A DNA stretch of 50,072 nucleotides. Source: Triparma columacea. Lineage: Eukaryota > Sar > Bolidophyceae > Parmales > Triparmaceae. The notes under the pieces were generated by a model. The model ran no database searches and was not told where the DNA came from. It saw only the letters and a program-made list of their open reading frames with translations. Both the position numbers and the translations under genes were made by a program. This document shows, piece by piece, positions 32,634 to 43,859 of this stretch. The DNA lies in NCBI GenBank assembly GCA_030267965.1, contig BRYA01000256.1, positions 7,724 to 57,795 of the forward strand, in the 5' to 3' direction. Each line of letters opens with the position of its first letter. The first letter of the stretch is position 1.

Positions 32634-33568
32634 CTACCTCCCCCCCCATGAGGTGGTCGATTTCTGCAGCTGTAGAAGCAAGCTGGGATTCTTGAGCTTG
32701 ACGAGATTATTGACGTCCTCAAGTCTGCCCTGCATCATGTTGAGCCTTGTCTTGACAGCGTTGTACCTGAAAGTAATCTGGTGCTGAACAATTTCCTCAG
32801 GCGAGCGGATGAAGTGACAGGACATTAGCTCGACGAACTTGTACTCCATGTTTTGGATGAAGTCTAGGCGGGCGTCGACGTCCTGTTTCATGACAAAGAC
32901 GGCAAGGTGAGAGTGGGGTTCCTTGATGCAGTTGTTCAGCATGCGGATGAGGACGTTAGGGTAGTCGGCGAACTCGACCATAAGCTTCTGCTGCTCCTGG
33001 ATGGCAAGAAAACCAGCCTGAGGGTGGAAGAGGGGGGGTAAGGGCTGTGTTGAGTAGAGGCAGCAATCGGCTATTGGAATATCTATCGGCTTTTGGCAAA
33101 CCGACAGGACAACCGACACACGCCAGGCCTCACCTCATCGATCACGTGCATGTAGTGGAAGAACAAGTCGGCCTCGGAGCTAAGCTCGACCCTGATCGAC
33201 TGCAAGGAGTGTTCATCCCCAAGGACAAGCACCTTGGCCTTAACTGCCTCAAGGGTGCCTACTTGCTGAGGGGCATTCGCCTCGTGAAGGCGCAGCTCGA
33301 AGGGAACCTCGCGGTCATATATGACACGGTACCCATCTGCGATGGAAGGGTCCTGCTCATGCATTATAGGAGAGGGATGGAAAAGGGTGGGACGGGATGT
33401 GGGTGGGGATTGTGTCAGTTGGGGGTAGGGTTGCGGACAGCGGGAGTGGCAGGTAGAAGGAAATGTCAAAAACGCCTCCAAGACACCCCTTCTTCACCCG
33501 AAACCCTCCTCCTGCCTCCTTACCATCTCATCTATTGAGGCTACGTCAAAATGGGTCAATTCGGCCAT
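32634..33568 (-). CDS. SAS6L: SAS-6-like protein (SAS6L)
   Basis: Three exons: 33568-33524, 33352-33134 and 33017-32634; 215 aa. MAELTHFDVASIDEM joins in phase to DPSIADGYRVIYDREVPFEL. The core has the SAS-6 head-domain order: VRVEL-type strand with LSSEADLFFHYMHVIDE, then FLAIQEQQKLMVEFADYPNV, LNNCIKEPHSHLAVFVM and ARLDFIQNMEYKFVELMSCH (the PISA-like region). The protein ends soon after the head, without the long coiled coil of SAS-6, which is the defining feature of the SAS6-like branch. Known family context: SAS6L marks basal-body-associated structures and the apical complex in several protists. CCDC61/XRCC4-type heads are the main alternative. An additional 5' exon cannot be excluded. Confidence 0.78.
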
Positions 33569-33764
33569 TATTCTGTTTGTTAAAGGGATTACGGTTTTAC
33601 AATTCACCACGAGGAGTTCAGTACGGTCAACCTGAAAATTGAGGGACCACGAAGACAGGCAAAGAGGAGTTCGTTGGGCAGGTGGAACAGTTACAAGTGG
33701 GCTCAAACGGTGGGGGACTTCTTGTTGAGGAGCTGGACAGCAAACAAAAAAGTGAAGAGTCAAG
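33569..33764. promoter_or_regulatory. Divergent promoter, SAS6L / TMTC
   Basis: 196 bp between start codons on opposite strands. A good splice acceptor-like stretch on the minus strand (cctcaattttcag, ending near 33633) lies upstream of the SAS6L start, so part of this region may be a 5' UTR intron. Otherwise nothing specific. Confidence 0.35.
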
Positions 33765-36279
33765 ATGATATCATGGAGCACGATAATTCTGCTGATTTTC
33801 GCTCTTCTCCCGTTTTACTTCGCCAGGAATCCCGAGCGGGAATACCAAATGGACTGGGACGACGAAGGGAACTTTGTTCAGAATGTGAAAACACATTCTT
33901 TGAACTGTAAGACATGAGAGAGGGGCATGGGGTAGACGTTGAACGAGCTCTGACACCGCAAATTGTCCCGTTGCTACATCGTTCTCTTCCTAACTTTCTC
34001 TCCCGCCGGCTCGCAGGGGAAAATTTCAAATGGTACTGGACTGACGGCGAGATATACTTTGTGTATGAGCCAATTTCGCTTACGTTCAAGGCACTCGTGC
34101 GAAAATTCCTCGGTTCATCTGCTCCCGTCAACTACGACGTTAACATTTTCCTCCACTCCATCAACGTCTTGCTATCGAAGGTATTGACTGTGCAGGTGTT
34201 TAAGTCAATTTTCATCAACAACAAGGCCTGGTGGGAAGAGAACGGAGGAGACGTGGACATTTTCGTCAATGTGGGCGTCTTCCTCTTCTCTGTCCATCCC
34301 CTTCGGGCCGAGGCGGTTGGGTGGTTGTCTTGCCAACCTTATCTTCTGGCGACCGCTTTCGCCATGGGCAGCCTCCTCCTTTACCTGAAGAAGTGGGTGA
34401 GGTGCAGCCAAGTGCTTTATACGATGAGCGTGCTTAGCAAGACCATCATGGTCCCCCTCCCCGCGGTGCTGGTCCTCTTTGACGTGTTCGGGAAGAGGCG
34501 GAAGAAGAAAAGGCCCTTGACTTTTGGGGTCATCATTGGGAGGAGTTTTAGAAGCGTGTGGAAGAACTTGCTGTACTTCTCGATTGGTACTTTAGTTGGC
34601 GTTAAGACCGTTCGAGCAAATTCTTTTGGTTCCAGTACCTCCAACCTGACGGCTTTCCAAGGAGGCTTGAAATTCCTACACACCATCTTCTTCTACTTTT
34701 CCAAGACAACCCTGCCAACGAGAATCAGTGGCTTCTACCCTCTCGTGGAAGAAGATTATAGGTCGTTCAACTGGGAAGTTTTCATTGGCTGCACTTTCAG
34801 CCTGTGCGTGTTGGTGGTGTTGATGTTGATGCTTTTCGCCTTTGCCGGTAAGTGCGGTGCGGGAGCGGGTGTGTCGGAGGGGTTTCTCGGCGGGGCACTC
34901 ATAAAACCAAACCCTGCGCCCCTTTGCCGGAGCGGGTGTGTCGGAGGGGTTTCTCAGCGGGGCACTCATAAAACCAAACACTGCGCCCCTTTGCCGGAGC
35001 GGGTGTGTCGGAGGGGTTTCTCAGCGGGGCTCTCATAAAACCAAACACTGCGCCCCTTTGCCGGAGCGGGTGTGTCGGAGGGGTTTCTCAGCGGGGCTCT
35101 CATAAAACCAAACACTGCGCCTCTTTGCCGGAGCGGGTGTGTCAGAGAGGTTTCTCAGCGGGGCACTCATAAAACCAAACACTGCGCCCCTTTGCCCTCG
35201 CTAACACCCTCCCAACTTAGGCAAGAACTCTTCTCGCTTCTTGATCCTCTTTGGCGGAATCTACGGGGCTTGCATAGCCCCAACTCTCGTCACCCAGCAC
35301 GGCTGGCCGATGGTCGGCGGAAACCGCTACAGTTACCTTCCCTCCGCGCTTCTCGCGGGAGGTTGGGTCGCCGTGATCGCCCTTGAGACCAAGCAGGCGA
35401 ACCCTGGCGTTCGTTGGAAGCTCAACACCCGGCCGATACTGCTCGGCCTGCTTGTGCTGCTCGGGGCGTACTTCTCCGTAGGCCTGCAGGCGCAGCTCAA
35501 AGTGTGGGGCAGCAACGTGGACTTCTGGAGGCAGAACGTTGGGCTTTACGACAGGGCGAAGGGGGACATTGGGGAGATGCTTCACTGCAACCTCGCACGT
35601 GCACTCATTAGGAAGGGGGAGACGGACGAGGCGTTCCAGGTCATGCGGCAAGGGGTGTCGAGAAGAGGAGGGGGGGGAGGGGATAGTACATACGGAGGGA
35701 GGTTCGCCTTGTCGACAATATACTTTAGTATTGCCGTAGGATTTAAGGCGGAGGGGGAGATGAGCTATGGGGTCGAGGCTTACCAGGAGAGCCTCCTGCA
35801 CAACCCGGACAACGTTATGAGCTTGGTAAACTTAGGGAACGCCTTCGTTGAGATGGGGAAGACGGACGAAGCGATGTTGTACTTTAGGAGAGCGCTGGAG
35901 GGGGAAGGAGCACAGGACCCGCAGGTTTGGTACAGGTAAGTGTGGTGGGCGCGGGATGGAGGTAGGGAAAGAAGGTGTGGAAGGTGAAAGGTGGCAGAAG
36001 AGGAGAGGCGTGGATAGGTTTGTAAAGAGATCAGACGGGTTGGGGTTGGGGTTAGCCCTCCCTAGAGTCTCAACGAGACGAAATGCAACAGTAAACTCTC
36101 CTCACCGCCACCACCCCCCCCGACGCTGTTAACAAAACAGCACGGCCAACTGCTGGGCTCGGATGGGGGAGGGCGGGAAGGCGGTGGAGGGTTACAAGAT
36201 AGCGCTGGAGAAGTTGGGGGAGGACGGGAACGAGAGGGTCAAGGCCATGATCGAGAGACAGATAGCTAAATTTGCTTGA
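33765..36279 (+). CDS. TMTC-type protein O-mannosyltransferase
   Basis: Four exons: 33765-33906, 34017-34847, 35221-35935 and 36141-36279; 608 aa, all phases fit. It starts MISWSTIILLIFALLPFYFA, a first membrane helix, followed by an acidic luminal loop (QMDWDDEGNF), as GT-C enzymes have. Further family blocks are SVHPLRAEAVGWLSCQPYLL (compare HPIHTEAVA...A in TMTC), VLYTMSVLSKTIMVPLPAV (the LSKE.G region) and NRYSYLPSALLAGGW. TPR units follow: LARALIRKGETDEAFQVMRQ, SLVNLGNAFVEMGKTDEAML and a short last exon with CWARMGEGGKAVEGYKIALE. Known role: ER O-mannosylation (cadherins in animals) by TMTC1-4. There are fewer TPRs than in animal TMTCs. Its stop codon lies 29 bp from the convergent methyltransferase stop. 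Confidence 0.82.
34863..35197. repeat. 67-bp minisatellite in TMTC intron 2
   Basis: Five direct copies, starting at 34863, 34930, 34997, 35064 and 35131, fill most of the 373-nt intron 34848-35220. Units differ at only a few positions. The unit is G-rich in its first half and contains gcactcataaaaccaaacac and a C-run. Period 67 is not a multiple of three, so the array does not encode protein repeats. Confidence 0.93.
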
Positions 36280-36308
36280 AATGAAGTAAACGCATCATAT
36301 TATCAAAT

Positions 36309-39161
36309 TTAGGCAGGAGAAACGGCGAGAAGCGCCTTCTTTCCGTCAGATTTCCCCCCCACTATCTTGACTTCCTCCCACCCTTTCTTTCCGTTCCAAC
36401 GGTGCTTCCAGTTCCACTTCTGGAAGGCTGAGCTCTGCCCCTTGTCCAGGGATGTGTTGTCAGCGAGCTCGTAATCCAGGACAACCATGCTGTCCCTATC
36501 GCTAAGCAGCAGACGCGCCTTCTGCAGCACGTCCCCCAGGTCCCTGTAGATTCCCGCGACGCCCACGTAGACAACGTTGTAGCCACCCCTGGGTTTGATT
36601 GCTGCGGAGTCGTCAAAGTCCAGCTCCCAGACGTTCTCGTAGAGGCCGGAGAACTCGGCCTTCGCGGCGCCGATCTCGGACACGTCGACGCAGTCTAGCC
36701 TACGGGCCAAGGGTCTGAGTTCCAACGCCAATTCCCTGCGGGGGAGGAGAGGGGAGGAGAGGGGAGGAGAGGGGGAGGAGAGGGAGAAGCGAAGAAGAAA
36801 CAATCGAATTGTGTTAGCTACGAGTTGTTATTGTACGCAAGGTATGGTATACGTAGGGCTTCAGATCTTGGTCCGTCCTCACTCTCCTTTGGTAATCTCT
36901 TTCATATCCATATCCCCTCTCACCTCGTCGTCCCGCAGCCTACGATAAGCACATTAAGGTCTGGGTTATCATAGTTAATCCTCCCCATCTTCCCCTCCAC
37001 CGTAGCCCTCGTTATCCCCTTCATTGCGTTGGCGTGTTTCTTATCAACCCCAATAGCAAGTTCGATCTCCTTCCTCCCTTCCCCAGCCGCCAGCGCTACG
37101 TCGTAAAGTACCTTCATGGCTCTTGCCGTAGCCTTCCTCGCCCCCGCCTGGGGGGGAGAACCGACTGCGGCGACGACCTGAAGAACGTAGGGGTCCTCCC
37201 GTCCTTTGCACGGCCCGTCCGTCGGGTAGTACTCCTCTGTGTTCATCCCCTGCTTCCTGTTGAGTCCGGCTGCGACCCAGTGTAGCCAGACGGCCTCGTT
37301 GTACCTCTGCTCGCAGAGCGTGTCGAGGTCTCCCACCTCCTCGTCGTTTGCTACGGCCTCGCTCGAATCCCTACTCCTTTCAAAGTACCCTCTAGCCTCC
37401 TCCTCCGCCTCGTTCTTCTTCCCCATAGCCATTTTCCACTCCGCCATTCCCTTCCAGCACTCTGCGCAACCTGCGTCCAAGCGCTTGCAAGTTTCCCAGG
37501 AGGTTTCGACGTAAGAATGGATATCTGAGGGGACGACCACGTTCACGGAGTGTAACTTAAGGTGGGAGGGGGGGGGCAGTGGTAGGTATTGCGATCAGGA
37601 TATATGATAATCGGGTTAGTTGTCTGTAACCCTCTTAACTCCCTCTTAATTCCCTCTTAATTCCTCCCCCTTCCCCTTCCCCCAAAAGCATTCCTCACCT
37701 CGCTCAGTCCCTTAATTTCCTCCACCCCAAGTAGCATCCCTGCCCTTGCTAGTTCCCCGTAAACCCTCCCAGCGATCCTTGCCCTGAAGTTCCTTCCTCT
37801 TATATTGTTTGTATTGCTAGCGTACCTACTGGAAGCCTTGAGTAAAAACCACGCCATATCATGGTACCTTAGGTTTGGGTTTTTGGGGTAGGTGGAGGGG
37901 GGGAGGGGGGGTAGAGGTGGGTGTATACGTTAGAAGATTGTTGTAATGTATATTCCCCCTCCCTTTTCCTCCCCCCCTCCCTTCTCTTTTTGCGAAACCC
38001 TTGACACCCACCCCCAACCTTACCTTCCAGCTTTTCTAGCAAGTATACCCCCAAACAGTCCCGCCGTTAACCCCATTTCGAATCCGTCCCCAAGTCTTCC
38101 ATCATAATAAAGTATTTTCCTCTTCCCGTCCTTCCCGTTCTTCTTAGGTAGATCTAAACCGTCCGTACCTACGTACCATTTAAGCATAACGTCTGCGTAG
38201 TAATGCAAAGCCTCCCCAACAACCCTCGCCACCGTCTCTTTATCATCATCCGTAGCTCCTTTCAACCGCGGGGTTGTAGGCACGGAAGCTAGGATCGACT
38301 GGTGTAACGATACGGGGAGACGGAGGGAGTGGATGCTGTAGATGGTAGGGTCGGAAGACCAGGTTGAACGGAGGGAAGTTATCGTTGGCATTGGGATCGC
38401 GGTTCTTGGGAGGGGGTCGTGAGAGTCTAAGGTTCGAGGGTTTATAGGGTGTAGGTAATCAGGTTCAAATGGCTGGGACTTTAGGACGCCGTTAAGGGAG
38501 GAGGGGTTTAAGGATGAGGTACTAGAGGTACGGGGGGGGGGGGGAGGGGGAGTGGAGGAGGATGGACCACTGAGCTTGAAGGGGATGGCAGCTAAGAGAC
38601 CGAGGAGGAGCAACATTAGGGCCCTCTCTGGGGTTAGGAAGAAGACAATGTTGAGGATTGAATCAAGTGCCTAAGGGGAAGAGGAGGTCGGGATTGAGGA
38701 GGGGGTGAGGTGTAATTACGAGGAGGAAGATGTTAAATTTCGGCCGCCAGTTTGTGTCCTCAGTAGTATCACAATTAGTAATGTCTCCGTCCAAATTCCA
38801 GTTCCCCCGCAAGCATCCCAAAAGCGTCACCCAAAAATCCGCCCCTTGCCCAAGTAACAAGCCCCCCTCATCCATGTTCATCTTCCCACTGCAAACAGAC
38901 TCTTCGATATGTATATTTTCTCCCCAAATACCTGACAAAACGTTGAAAATAATGGAGATCCACTTCTCTCCCCCCCCCCGCCGTACCCCCGTCCCCCTCC
39001 CCCCCCCTCCTCGTTAGTTTTACCTTATCTCCAGTCTTGTCAATTAACGTTGGGTCAAGACCATGTTCTCGAAAGGCCTCCTTCATCTTCTCGGCAGGTG
39101 TTAGGGGATCTGCACGACTTGAAACCTTCTTACGCCCCGAGGACGACTTTGACGACCTCAT
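36309..39161 (-). CDS. Membrane-anchored SAM-methyltransferase-like protein
   Basis: Exons on the minus strand: 39161 to about 38720 (see below), 38670-38024, 37867-37699, 37555-36924 and 36735-36309; about 740 aa. The first exon starts MRSSKSSSGRKK. Between 39024 and 38967 the frame must shift. Either a 57-nt G-rich intron (GTAAAA...GAGAG) is removed or the C10 run at 38970-38979 carries a one-base error. Both lead into WISIIFNVLSGIWGENIHIE. The exon joint at 38720/38670 creates one membrane helix (FNIFLL + ALDSILNIVFFL..., then ALMLLLLGLLAAIPF). A helical, possibly TPR-like region follows (AGCAECWKGMAEWKMAMG), then the methyltransferase start NVLIVGCGTT, RLDCVDVSEIG and VYVGVAGIYRDL, consistent with a Rossmann SAM fold. 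Substrate unknown. The first exon is the least certain part. Confidence 0.65.
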
Positions 39162-39579
39162 TGAGGAGGTGGGATTGAAAAAAGGAAGTTACGTAAAGAC
39201 TATTTTGGGATTCCAGGTTTTTGGCCTCGATCCCCCCCTTCTCCTCCAATCCACCTCCGACCCAGCCCCATTTTTGTGATTTTATTGTGGATTGTTATTT
39301 GTGAGTCCTATATTCATCTATTTCGCATTGAAAGGGCTCAAATTGCTTGTTTATAGCTATACGTGTTTGTGTGTGCTGTCATAATGTAAATATAGCGTAT
39401 TTGAGGAGAATAAATGTCTGACGGGATGCAGAGGGGGGATTGTGTATGTGTGTAATATAGCTACATACATACACACATACACACACACACACTCACGCAC
39501 ACTCACATTTACTAACCCACACCCACATTCTCACACTGCATATGATAAATATAGTCTATTTGTTATAAGATTTTGAGGA
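39162..39579. other. Intergenic with CA/TACA microsatellite
   Basis: 418 bp upstream of the nucleoporin gene. A (CA)n/(TACA)n microsatellite occupies about 39461-39520. The rest is AT-rich with tttgtgtgtg stretches. An 80-codon open frame at 39037-39279 on the plus strand overlaps the first exon of the minus-strand gene and is judged a shadow. Nothing else seen. Confidence 0.5.
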
Positions 39580-42500
39580 ATGCCAAAGACTCCAAAATCC
39601 CGTAAAAGGCCTAACTTTTCAGCAGCCTCTACAACACCGTCAACAACACCATCAACAACAACAAGAAGTAGAAGAAGTAAATACAACAACGAGAGAGTCT
39701 CAATACAATCTCCATACTCTTCAACAACACCAACACAAATTAGAACACAACAACAACAAGAAGAAGAAGAAGAAGAACAAGAAGAAGAACAAGAAGATGC
39801 AGGACTACTACAAAAGATAGGAGGAGTCATTGTACCAATCGTTACTGGAGGACTAGGATGGGTATTTGGCCTCAATAACAACAACAACAACAACAACAAC
39901 AACAGTGATGATGACATGGACAACTCTGACAATGACAATGACGACGACTATGATGACAACAACCACAACCAAGAAGATCATCAGGGAGCAGACTCCTCCT
40001 TCGAGATGGACACCCCAAAAGCCTCCGTCCCAGCCATTCCTGCCATTCCCCGAGCCTCCTTTGGAGGCTTCACAGCCCAAACCAACTCATCAACTCCCTC
40101 CACCCCCACCCCGGTGTTTGCTGGCTTTAACCTACCCACCACCAACACCTCCACCTCCGCCTCCGCCGCCGCTCCCAATAACACGACACCCAACAAAAGG
40201 TCCTTAACCACATTTTCCCCCTCCACCAGTTCCGCGTCAGGTCCCCGTTCCTCCAAGCGCCCTCGTCGTCTCGGTACCCCCTACCGTCCTCTCTCCACAT
40301 CCGCGACCTCCCTCTCCTCCTCCTCCCTCACCCCGACCTACGTAACCCGTCCTACCCACCAGTCACCCTTCACACCCGGTGCTTCCTCCTTCACCCAGGG
40401 TAGCGAGCAGAGGTACCCGCGCTCCTCGGGGAAGAGGAGGGTCAGGCAGAGCAGGCTCCTCGCCAGCCCTAGGTACACTCCCACGCCCCTAGTTAGGGCG
40501 GGGGGTAACGGGGGAGGGAATGGAGGAGGGGATAGGAACAAACTAAGCACGGACATTGCGGACGTTATACTCAAGACACTTGATAGCCTCAATAGAGAAC
40601 AGGAGGAGGATAAGGGAGGGATGGTTAAGGAGGTTACCAAGAAGGTGAGGAGGGACACGAGGGAGGAAAGAGGGATAGATGGGAGAAGACAACAAGGGAG
40701 ATTACTACAAATACAACACCACCTCTTGCAACTTACTTCTAACTCAACCGCTTTATCCCGCGCGCTCCAATCAAAACACACAACACAGCTCTCGTACACA
40801 CCATACGTACCCGTGATACCCTCCAACAAGGGATCTCGTTCCAAGCCTTCAGGGAAGGCACCCCCAACAACCAGCCTTAGCAGCCCTCCGGCCGGAACGC
40901 CAACTGAAGCGCAGAAGGAGAACGATAAAGAGGGAGGAGGGAGAAGGGGTAGGGGCAACTCTTCTACGGATGAGGAGGAAGGGAGGAAGAAAGCTGCGGA
41001 GAAGAAGAAGAAAAGCAACAAGGAGAGCAGCCTTGGAGCAAGCTTGAGAGGGGACAAGGCCAACTTCTCCTTCCCGTCCTCCGGAGGCGGTGCCAACACC
41101 GCGACGACACCAACCTTCTCTTTTGGTACACCCAAGGAACAGGCCTTACAAAAGAAGACGCCGTCTGAATCCACATCCAAACCAACACAACCACTGACAC
41201 TCATGACTCCATCATCATCTAACCTCAAGGGAAAAGAAAGCAAGACAGACGGAGTGAAGGGTACGGATGAAAAGAAGGGACTACCAACCTTCAAATTCAC
41301 ACCCGCTCAAACAACAACCACTGTCAACACACCCTCTCGGTCAGAACACGGCTCAGGTTTAGACGTCGACTCCGACGAAGACGGTGAATTCAAGTTCTCC
41401 GCACCCTCCGATATCTTAGGTTCCACATCAACCGCTGAGGAGTTCGCAGCGTTCGGTGGTGCGAGCCCGAGCTTCGTATTCAGCCCTGCTAGTAAGGAGG
41501 GTGGGAGGAAGAAAACACCGAAGAAGATAAGAACACCTGGAGGAACACCGGGGAAAAAGAAGGAGGTGGAAGGGAGTGAGGGAGATAAACCATTCGACTT
41601 TATGCCTAAAGAGAAGGGGGGGATGGAGAAGGTAAAGATACCTGTAAACTCTACCACCACATCCTTCACTAGTACACCATCATCCCCAGCTCCGTCGCCA
41701 GCGAAGGCGCCACCGCCGGAAGGGGGAGGGTGGGGTGCGAATATGTTCAAGAAGAAAGGAGAGTGGAAGTGTGGTGTATGTCTTTGTTTCAACCCCTCAG
41801 ATGCGAGGAAATGCAAGTCTTGCGAAACAGACAGACCAGGAGGAGATCTCCGCGGCGGGGGTAAGGGGGAGGAAGGGAAGGAGAAGAAGGGAGGAGGAGA
41901 AGAGAAGAAGGAGGGAGGGACGAAGTTCCCGAGTAGCTTTGGAGGGGGGGGAAGTAAGGGGGGAGGGGGATTCACGTTCGGAGTACAAAGTACGAACGAA
42001 CAGACCACAGCGGCGGCTGCTACTACTACTACTACGGGCGGATTCACGTTCGGAGCACCAGCAGGGGTTGGTGTAGAGAAGGAAAGTGCCGCTTCGAGTG
42101 GTAGTGGAGTCGGAGGTACAGGGGGATTCACATTCGGTGCGGGAACAACGTCAAGGAAGACACCTGAAACAACAGGGATTGAGACTACTACAGCAGCTAC
42201 GAAGACTACGGCAGGGTTCAGCTTCGGGACACCAGCGGCGGGAGGGGAGAAAGACAAGGAGGAAGGTGGAGGAAAGGGTGGTGGTTTCACATTCGGACAA
42301 ACACCATCGCAGGTAACATCAGAGGATGATAACAAGAAGGTAGAATCATCCACGCAAGCGTCATTCACGTTCGGTGGCGAGGCGAAGAAGGTGCCTGAAA
42401 CGCAACCTACTACTACTACTACTACGCAGAAGTTCAGCTTTGGGGGGGGGAATAACGAACCGAATATAAAGAGTACGAAGAATACACCAGCATTCAGGTA

Positions 42501-43645
42501 AGGAGAGAGTGTTTTTAAGAGGGAAGAGAGGGGCTTGAGATGTAAGCGCTCGAAAAGGAAAGGCTAACTTAGGAAAAACGTTACGGAACTTATAACGCTT
42601 GTACACTTCACGCAGCTTCGGAGCAGCATCAGCACCTAAACCTGACGCCAAAGCCGAGACACCTGGCTTCACATTTGGAGCCTCAGCAGCCGTAGCATCA
42701 ACACCATCAGCAGCAGCAACCCCAGCAGCCGCGGCAACACCAGCACATGCTGCAAACCCAGCACCCACGGCAACCCCAGCAGCTGCGTCAACCCCAGCAG
42801 CCGTTGCAACCCCGGCTCCAGCTTTCTCCTTTGGCTCCGGAGGTACATCAGTCCCCGCCGCCCCTCAACCTTCCTCTGTTGTAAAGACCCCAGCCCCTGC
42901 GTTCTCCTTCGGTGCATCTACTCCTACACCCGCCGCCCCAAGCACTACGCCGGCGCCCGCGTTCAGCTTTGGGGCACCGGCGCAACCAGGGAACTTTGAC
43001 GCCACACCGATAACAGACGCAACTAAAGCTAAACCCGCGTTCGCGTTCGGGGCTACCCCCGTAGTAGCTGTAGCAGCAAGTACACCGGCTGCGCAACCGG
43101 CGGTTGCAGCAGTCCCAGCGTTCTCGTTCGGTTCGACTAACAATGCAATGGCTACACCTTCGGTACCACCGCAACAGGGGGGGGCAGGATTCGGGGGGGC
43201 TCCTACTACTACGGCCCCAACGCCTTCGTTCTCTTTCGGGCAAAGTACAACGACGGGTGGAGGATTCGGTGGCGGTATTGTACCCGGTGGTAACCAAGGT
43301 ACAACATTTGGATTACCACAACAACAACAACAACAACAACAAATGCCTTTACCGCAACAAACAGGGTTCCAAGGCTTCGGAGGTGCGAGCAACAATAACA
43401 GCAACAACACAAGCAACAACCCGAGCCCTGTACCATTCGCGTTCGGAGCACAAAGCCCAAGCCCCGTACCTGGGTTTGGAGGTGGTGTGAGTAGTGGTGG
43501 TGGGAACTTTGGGGTTGGTAATAACTTCGGGGCGAATGCTCCTACTGCACAGGGAGGTGGAGGAGGGGGGGGGTTTAATATGGGAGCGGGGGGAGGGAAT
43601 GACGAGAAGAAATCTAGGAGGAAGGTTAGAGTTAAAAGACGCTAG
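39580..43645 (+). CDS. FG-repeat nucleoporin, Nup153/Nup1-like
   Basis: Two exons: 39580-42497 and 42616-43645; 1315 aa. N-terminus basic (MPKTPKSRKR), then a hydrophobic/amphipathic segment LLQKIGGVIVPIVTGGLGWV at about residue 75-95, in the place where Nup1/Nup153 proteins carry a membrane-curving helix. Asn, Asp and Gln homopolymers follow. At about residue 728 there is one RanBP2-type zinc finger (WKCGVCLCFNPSDARKCKSC). The C-terminal half has more than 20 FTFG/FSFG repeats in Thr/Ala/Pro/Gly linkers and ends SRRKVRVKRR, like the basic end of animal Nup153 and plant Nup136. Known role: nuclear basket, importin docking. Orthology to Nup153 is inferred from the combination, not from one domain. 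Confidence 0.85.
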
Positions 43646-43859
43646 GGAGGGGACTAGTTACGACTGTTCTGGAGAGGGTGGGGTGGGTAGGGGGGGGGAG
43701 GGGAGGAGAGGGGAGAGAGGGGTTTAAAATTTGATGCGCTTGTTTTTTGAGTGCTAAATGCAATGTTATTTTTTTCGTTGTTTCGTTGTTTGTTTTCAGT
43801 AGTTCGGGGGGAGAAGAAGGGAAGTGGTGGTTTTCACGTGAGGGGTGGGGTGGGAGGGG

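Noticed and set aside
34848..35038. TMTC open frame continuing into the minisatellite
   Set aside because: GTAAGT donor at 34848 and a matching acceptor at 35220 restore the family sequence; the read-through peptide is repeat-derived and soon stops.
38663..38938. Separate small gene ending at 38663
   Set aside because: A good donor at 38720 and acceptor at 38670 join this segment in phase to the following exon and build a complete membrane helix, so it is part of the methyltransferase gene.
40338..42368. Minus-strand frames of 320 and 353 codons inside the nucleoporin gene
   Set aside because: Antisense of low-complexity FG-repeat sequence; composition is extreme and no domain is visible.
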